Source: RI-43 sp033764725 (lineage in GTDB: Bacteria; Pseudomonadota; Alphaproteobacteria; Caulobacterales; Aquidulcibacteraceae). From it: a stretch of 64,000 nt of DNA. The translations under genes and the position numbers were made by a program. The notes beneath the pieces are model-generated. The model ran no database searches. It was given only the letters and a program-made list of their open reading frames with translations, and had not been told where the DNA came from. Location of the stretch: positions 1 to 64,000 of the forward strand of contig JANRIR010000063.1 of the NCBI GenBank assembly GCA_033764725.1, given 5' to 3'. Positions 60,774 through 64,000 of the stretch are shown here, piece after piece. Numbering within the stretch: position 1 is the stretch's first letter; the number at the start of each line of letters is the position of its first letter.

Positions 60774-61394
60774 ATGTTGAAAATCCACCATGCCCAACAC
60801 GCGCGCTCGCTGCGCGTGGTCTGGATCGCGGAAGAGCTTGGCGTGCCTTATGAGTTAAAGCACACGCCGTTCAATCCCGCTGCGTTGCGGGCCGATGAAT
60901 TCCTCAGCGTCAGCCCGTTTGGCGCGCTGCCGGCGATCGAAGACGGCGGCGTGCGCATGGTCGAGTCCGGCGCGATCTGCCAATACCTTACGGAGAAGTA
61001 TGGCAAGGCGCCGTTCAAGAAGACGCTCGCCGACGCCGATTATCCCGCCTACCTGCAATGGCTGCACGCGGGCGAAGCGACTCTGACGCCGCCGCTGTCC
61101 GACATCGCGCAGCATTCGATGGTGCGGCCCGAAAGCAAGCGCATCCCCGCGCTGGTGCCTGACGCCGCCGAGCGCTTCAAGGAGCGGCTCGCCGTCGTCG
61201 ATGCCGCCCTGCGCGGTCGCGACGCCAACGATTATCTGATCGGCCGCGACATGACGGCAGCCGACGTGATGGTCGGCTATGCGCTGCACCTCGCGTCGCT
61301 GTTCGGCCTCATGGCCGATGCGCCGCAAAACGTCTCGGGCTATTGGAAGCGGCTGCAGCAGCGGCCGGCCTACCAAAAGGCTGTCGCGCTCTAA
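60774..61394 (+). CDS. Glutathione S-transferase
   Basis: 206 residues with a thioredoxin-like N-terminal half (LKIHHAQHARSLRVVWIAEELGVPYELKHTPFNP, FGALPAIEDGGVRMVESGAICQYLTEKYG with the glutathione gamma-Glu site E-S) and an all-helical C-terminal half (YLIGRDMTAADVMVGYALHLA). Substrate is unknown. The gene starts 22 bp after rho. Its stop overlaps the qor stop in CTAA. Confidence 0.92.
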   Translation: MLKIHHAQHARSLRVVWIAEELGVPYELKHTPFNPAALRADEFLSVSPFGALPAIEDGGVRMVESGAICQYLTEKYGKAPFKKTLADADYPAYLQWLHAGEATLTPPLSDIAQHSMVRPESKRIPALVPDAAERFKERLAVVDAALRGRDANDYLIGRDMTAADVMVGYALHLASLFGLMADAPQNVSGYWKRLQQRPAYQKAVAL

Positions 61395-62362
61395 GGCTTC
61401 AGCACCAGGCTTCCGGTGGTGCGGCGTCCCTCAAGATCGCGATGCGCCTGCGCGGCGTCTGCAAGCGCATAGACGGTCGGCGCGGCGATCGACACGATGC
61501 CTGCGCCGATGATGTCGAACAGGTCTTGCGCGGTTTCATCGAGCAGCGCGGTGGTGCGTACGTAGTGGAACAGCGTCGGCCGCGTGAAGAACAGCGAGCC
61601 CTTCGCCGAAAGAACCTGCGGCTTCACATCCGGCGCCGGGCCCGAGGCGTTGCCGTAGCTGACGAGAAGGCCTGTCGGCTTCAGGCTGTCGAGCGAGCTT
61701 TCATAGGTGTCCTTGCCGACGCTGTCATAGACGACGTCGGCGCCCTCCCCGTTCGTGATCGCGCGCACGCGTTCGGAAATATTTTCGCGGGTTGAAACGA
61801 TCGCGTGGTCGGCGCCAAGCCGACGCGCGAGCGCGGCCTTGTCGTCGGACCCGACGGCCGCAATGACGACCGCGCCCAGGTGTTTCGCCCATTGCACCGC
61901 GATCTGTCCAACGCCGCCGGCGGCGGCGTGGATCACGATCACATGGCCCGGCTCCACGCGAAACGTCTTGCGCAAGAGATAACGCGCCGTCATGCCCTTC
62001 AGCAGCGACGCCGCGGCGATGTCGTCGCCCAGCCCGTCGGGAAGCTTCACGGCGCGCTCCGCCGCCACGCAATGCGCTTCGGCGTACGCGCCGATTGGGC
62101 CTGAGCAATAGGCGACGCGATCGCCGATCTTGAAGCGCGTAACACCCTCGCCCACCGCCTCGACGATCCCTGCGCCCTCAAGGCCCAGCCCGCTCGGCAG
62201 CGGCACGGGATAAAGCCCGGTGCGGTGATAGGTGTCGATGAAATTGACGCCGATGGCGTTGTGCCGGATGCGGATCTCGCCAGCGCTTGGCGCCGGCTCC
62301 GCGATATCGACGACGCGCAACGTCTCCGGGCCGCCAGTATGGTCGATGCGAATGGCCTTCAT
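61391..62362 (-). CDS. qor: NADPH:quinone oxidoreductase, zeta-crystallin-like
   Basis: 323-residue zinc-free MDR enzyme: MKAIRIDHTGGPETLRVVDIAEP, NFIDTYHRTGLYPVPLPSGLGLEGAGIVEAVGEGV, the cofactor fold VIVIHAAAGGVGQIAVQWAKHLGAVVIAAVGS, and a C-terminal AHRDLEGRRTTGSLVLKP, typical of Qor. Reduces quinones by one electron using NADPH. It follows the GDPD gene by 3 bp on the − strand, suggesting an operon DLH-GDPD-qor. Confidence 0.94.
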   Translation of the reverse strand: MKAIRIDHTGGPETLRVVDIAEPAPSAGEIRIRHNAIGVNFIDTYHRTGLYPVPLPSGLGLEGAGIVEAVGEGVTRFKIGDRVAYCSGPIGAYAEAHCVAAERAVKLPDGLGDDIAAASLLKGMTARYLLRKTFRVEPGHVIVIHAAAGGVGQIAVQWAKHLGAVVIAAVGSDDKAALARRLGADHAIVSTRENISERVRAITNGEGADVVYDSVGKDTYESSLDSLKPTGLLVSYGNASGPAPDVKPQVLSAKGSLFFTRPTLFHYVRTTALLDETAQDLFDIIGAGIVSIAAPTVYALADAAQAHRDLEGRRTTGSLVLKP

Positions 62363-62365
62363 CGT

Positions 62366-63322
62366 TCACTCCGCCGTCAAGCACATCGTGGGATCCGCCG
62401 CCGCGCCGAGCGCGCGCGCCGCAGCGCCCGGGCGATCGGTGGCGATCATTTCGAGGCCGGTTTCGGCGAAGGCGGCGTATTGGTCCTCGCCGCTGCGGGC
62501 GAAGCGGGAATCCCAGCTTTCGCCTGGCCGGCCGAGCGTGCCGAAAATCGATTCCACGCCCGCCTGCTGCAGCACCGCATTCAGCGCAGCGTTCGGCTCG
62601 CGCACGCCGGTGAAGGCGAGCGAGCGGGAGGCGTCGAAGCCCTTGCCGCGCAACCGCGCGAAATCGTCGACGTCGAAGATCGACGCCGATTGCATCAGCT
62701 CTGGCGCAAGGCGCTGAACCAAGAGCGCGTCGTCATCGTTATAGGTGATGATCACGACGCGGTGCTGCGCGCCTGCTTCACGCACCTCGGCGATGACCTG
62801 CTCGAACGGTGTTCCGCGCTTCACGTCGAGCTGGAGGATGGCGTCGCGCCCCGCATCGAGCGCTTCGCGCAAAGTCGGCGGATGCGCATCGAGCACGAGC
62901 CCGTCATTGTCGCGCAGGCGTAACACGCGGAACTGGTCGAGCGTCATCTCCCGCACCGCGCCGCGACCGTTCGTGGTGCGGTTCACAGTATCGTCGTGCA
63001 TCAAGACAAGCGCGCCGTCCGCCGTGCGCTGGACGTCGATCTCGAGGGCCGCGTGCGGCGTCTGCGCCAGCGTGTTGCGCATCGTCTCGATCGCATTCTC
63101 TGCAAAGCCGGGCGCGGGTCCCGCGCGATGCGCCGAGACGAGCGTCAGCCCTTCGCGCGCGACGCAATCGAAGAACGCCGCAATGTCGCGCGGCGCGCGC
63201 GACGCGTTACGCTCGGCTTCAGCGCTTTCCGGCGACGCCGCGGATTGCGTTTCGCCCTGCCGCGCCGGCGCGCACGCGAGCAGCGCTGCGATCGCCAGCG
63301 CGGCGACGCCTCCGCGACTCAC
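62366..63322 (-). CDS. Glycerophosphodiester phosphodiesterase family lipoprotein
   Basis: 318 residues. A short signal (MSRGGVAALAIAALLAC, GTG start) ends in a lipobox, and a ~25-residue linker follows. GDPD domain: VSAHRAG with a catalytic His, AALEIDVQRTADGALVLMHDDTVNRTTNG with the metal-binding Glu and Asp and the second His, and ILQLDVKRG. The substrates are probably glycerophosphodiesters from lipid breakdown. The GTG overlaps the stop of the dienelactone-hydrolase gene (GTGA). Confidence 0.9.
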   Translation of the reverse strand: MSRGGVAALAIAALLACAPARQGETQSAASPESAEAERNASRAPRDIAAFFDCVAREGLTLVSAHRAGPAPGFAENAIETMRNTLAQTPHAALEIDVQRTADGALVLMHDDTVNRTTNGRGAVREMTLDQFRVLRLRDNDGLVLDAHPPTLREALDAGRDAILQLDVKRGTPFEQVIAEVREAGAQHRVVIITYNDDDALLVQRLAPELMQSASIFDVDDFARLRGKGFDASRSLAFTGVREPNAALNAVLQQAGVESIFGTLGRPGESWDSRFARSGEDQYAAFAETGLEMIATDRPGAAARALGAAADPTMCLTAE

Positions 63323-64000
63323 GCCAGGCCCTGCTTCAGGAACGCAATGGTGCGCCCATCGGCGACCCTGGCGGCGGCGGCGTCGTAATGCGCGCCGCCT
63401 TCGCGCGTAAACGCATGGTCCTGGTCGGCGTAGAAGTGCAGCGTGACCTGCGCATTGCCGCCAAGGCCTGCGCGGATCGCATCCTGCGCCGGCTTCTGCA
63501 CGAATTGATCCTTTTCTGCGATGTGAAGCATCAGCGGCTTCTTGATGCCGGCCGCGTCGCCCAGGCGCTGATCGATCGACACGCCGTAATAGCCGACCGA
63601 AGCGTCGCAGTCGGTGTGGCAGGCGGTGAGGTACGCAAGCAATCCGCCGAGGCAATAGCCGATCGCGCCGACCTTGCCGCCGCCGATGAGGCCGCGCGCA
63701 TGGGCGATCGTGGCCTGGATGTCGGCGACGCCTTTGGCGGCGTCGAAGCGGGCCATCAGATCGAACGCCTTTTTCCACTCCGCTTCGGATTGGTCTGTGA
63801 GATCGACGCCCGGCTCCAGCCGCCAGAACAAGTCTGGGCTAATGGCGAGGAATCCTTCGCGGGCCAGCCAATCGGCCTTGCCGCGCATATTGGCGTTGAC
63901 GCCGAAAATCTCCTGGATCGCCACGACGGCGGCTTTCGGCGCGCCGTCGGGCCGCGCCACATAGGCTTTGAACGCCCCGTCCGGACCCGTCACATCCACC
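63319..64000 (-). CDS. Dienelactone hydrolase family protein, 5' end cut by the window edge
   Basis: At least 226 residues: AYVARPDGAPKAAVVAIQEIFGVNANMRGKADWLAREGFLAISPDLFWRLEPGVDL, nucleophile Cys in IGYCLGGLLAYL, Asp in AEKDQFV, His in YADQDHAFTREGGAHYDAAAA. A GTG exists at 63999, but family members have several more residues, so the true start is probably outside the window. Unlike the homologue at 28020-28904 it shows no export signal in the visible part. Confidence 0.9.
   Translation of the reverse strand, partial: VDVTGPDGAFKAYVARPDGAPKAAVVAIQEIFGVNANMRGKADWLAREGFLAISPDLFWRLEPGVDLTDQSEAEWKKAFDLMARFDAAKGVADIQATIAHARGLIGGGKVGAIGYCLGGLLAYLTACHTDCDASVGYYGVSIDQRLGDAAGIKKPLMLHIAEKDQFVQKPAQDAIRAGLGGNAQVTLHFYADQDHAFTREGGAHYDAAAARVADGRTIAFLKQGLA

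Overview
This 64 kb window is chromosomal DNA from a high-GC alphaproteobacterium, most likely of the Caulobacterales/Hyphomonadaceae type. The main reason is gene order: a ppsR-maf-aroE-coaE-dnaQ-secB block points left and a hemE-hemH-hemJ-rho block points right, with a 342 bp non-coding gap between ppsR and hemE. In Caulobacter and Rickettsia the replication origin lies next to hemE, and this gap carries a cluster of DnaA-box-like sites, so I predict the chromosomal origin at about 56340-56681. The other genes are mostly core housekeeping genes. I see no phage, transposon, integron, CRISPR array, rRNA or tRNA.

Layout. 1-3.4 kb: 3' part of def, the 4.5S SRP RNA (ffs) and glnD. 3.5-9 kb: a small membrane protein, mutS and maeB. 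8.9-18 kb: an ampG / hybrid histidine kinase / comM unit, yraN-rsmI facing an LpoA-like lipoprotein, and hemW-rdgB. 18-21 kb: a DUF2975/XRE pair and a GH30-like lipoprotein. 20.5-24.4 kb: rph, a DUF29 gene, hrcA-grpE, a 2-hydroxychromene-2-carboxylate isomerase-like gene and a DUF2061 gene. 24.5-32.7 kb is the most accessory-like part: a secreted protein made of four PPC repeats, a glycosyltransferase, an aldo/keto reductase, a dienelactone-hydrolase-like protein, pyrE, a PhoX-like protein and a TetR / VOC-like / AlkB operon. 33-43 kb: dnaK-dnaJ with a heat-shock promoter, a large DUF2339 membrane protein, dapB, a DUF2244 gene, nth, an ATP-grasp gene, a lipoprotein and a PfkB sugar/nucleoside kinase. 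43-51 kb: a c-di-GMP phosphodiesterase with hslV-hslU, and the hisBHAFE operon with a trailing lipoprotein. 51-56 kb: smr, a Tim44-like gene, secB, dnaQ, coaE, aroE, maf, ppsR. 56-64 kb: origin, hemE, hemH, hemJ, rho, gst, qor, a GDPD lipoprotein and a truncated dienelactone-hydrolase gene.

Working themes: proteostasis (hrcA-grpE, dnaK-dnaJ, hslVU, secB), heme synthesis (hemE, hemH, hemJ, hemW), histidine synthesis, DNA and nucleotide maintenance (mutS, nth, alkB, dnaQ, rdgB, maf), and envelope upkeep (AmpG, LpoA-like, several lipoproteins). Packing is extreme. Co-directional genes often overlap by 4 bp (ATGA/GTGA). Five convergent pairs share stop codons in one tetranucleotide, and three divergent pairs have overlapping start codons. 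Only one classical bidirectional rho-independent terminator (26092-26122) was recognised among 13 convergent junctions.

Start codons were chosen from reading frame, Shine-Dalgarno context and family N-termini; several remain uncertain and are flagged. All function calls come from recognising protein motifs by eye. No database search was run.
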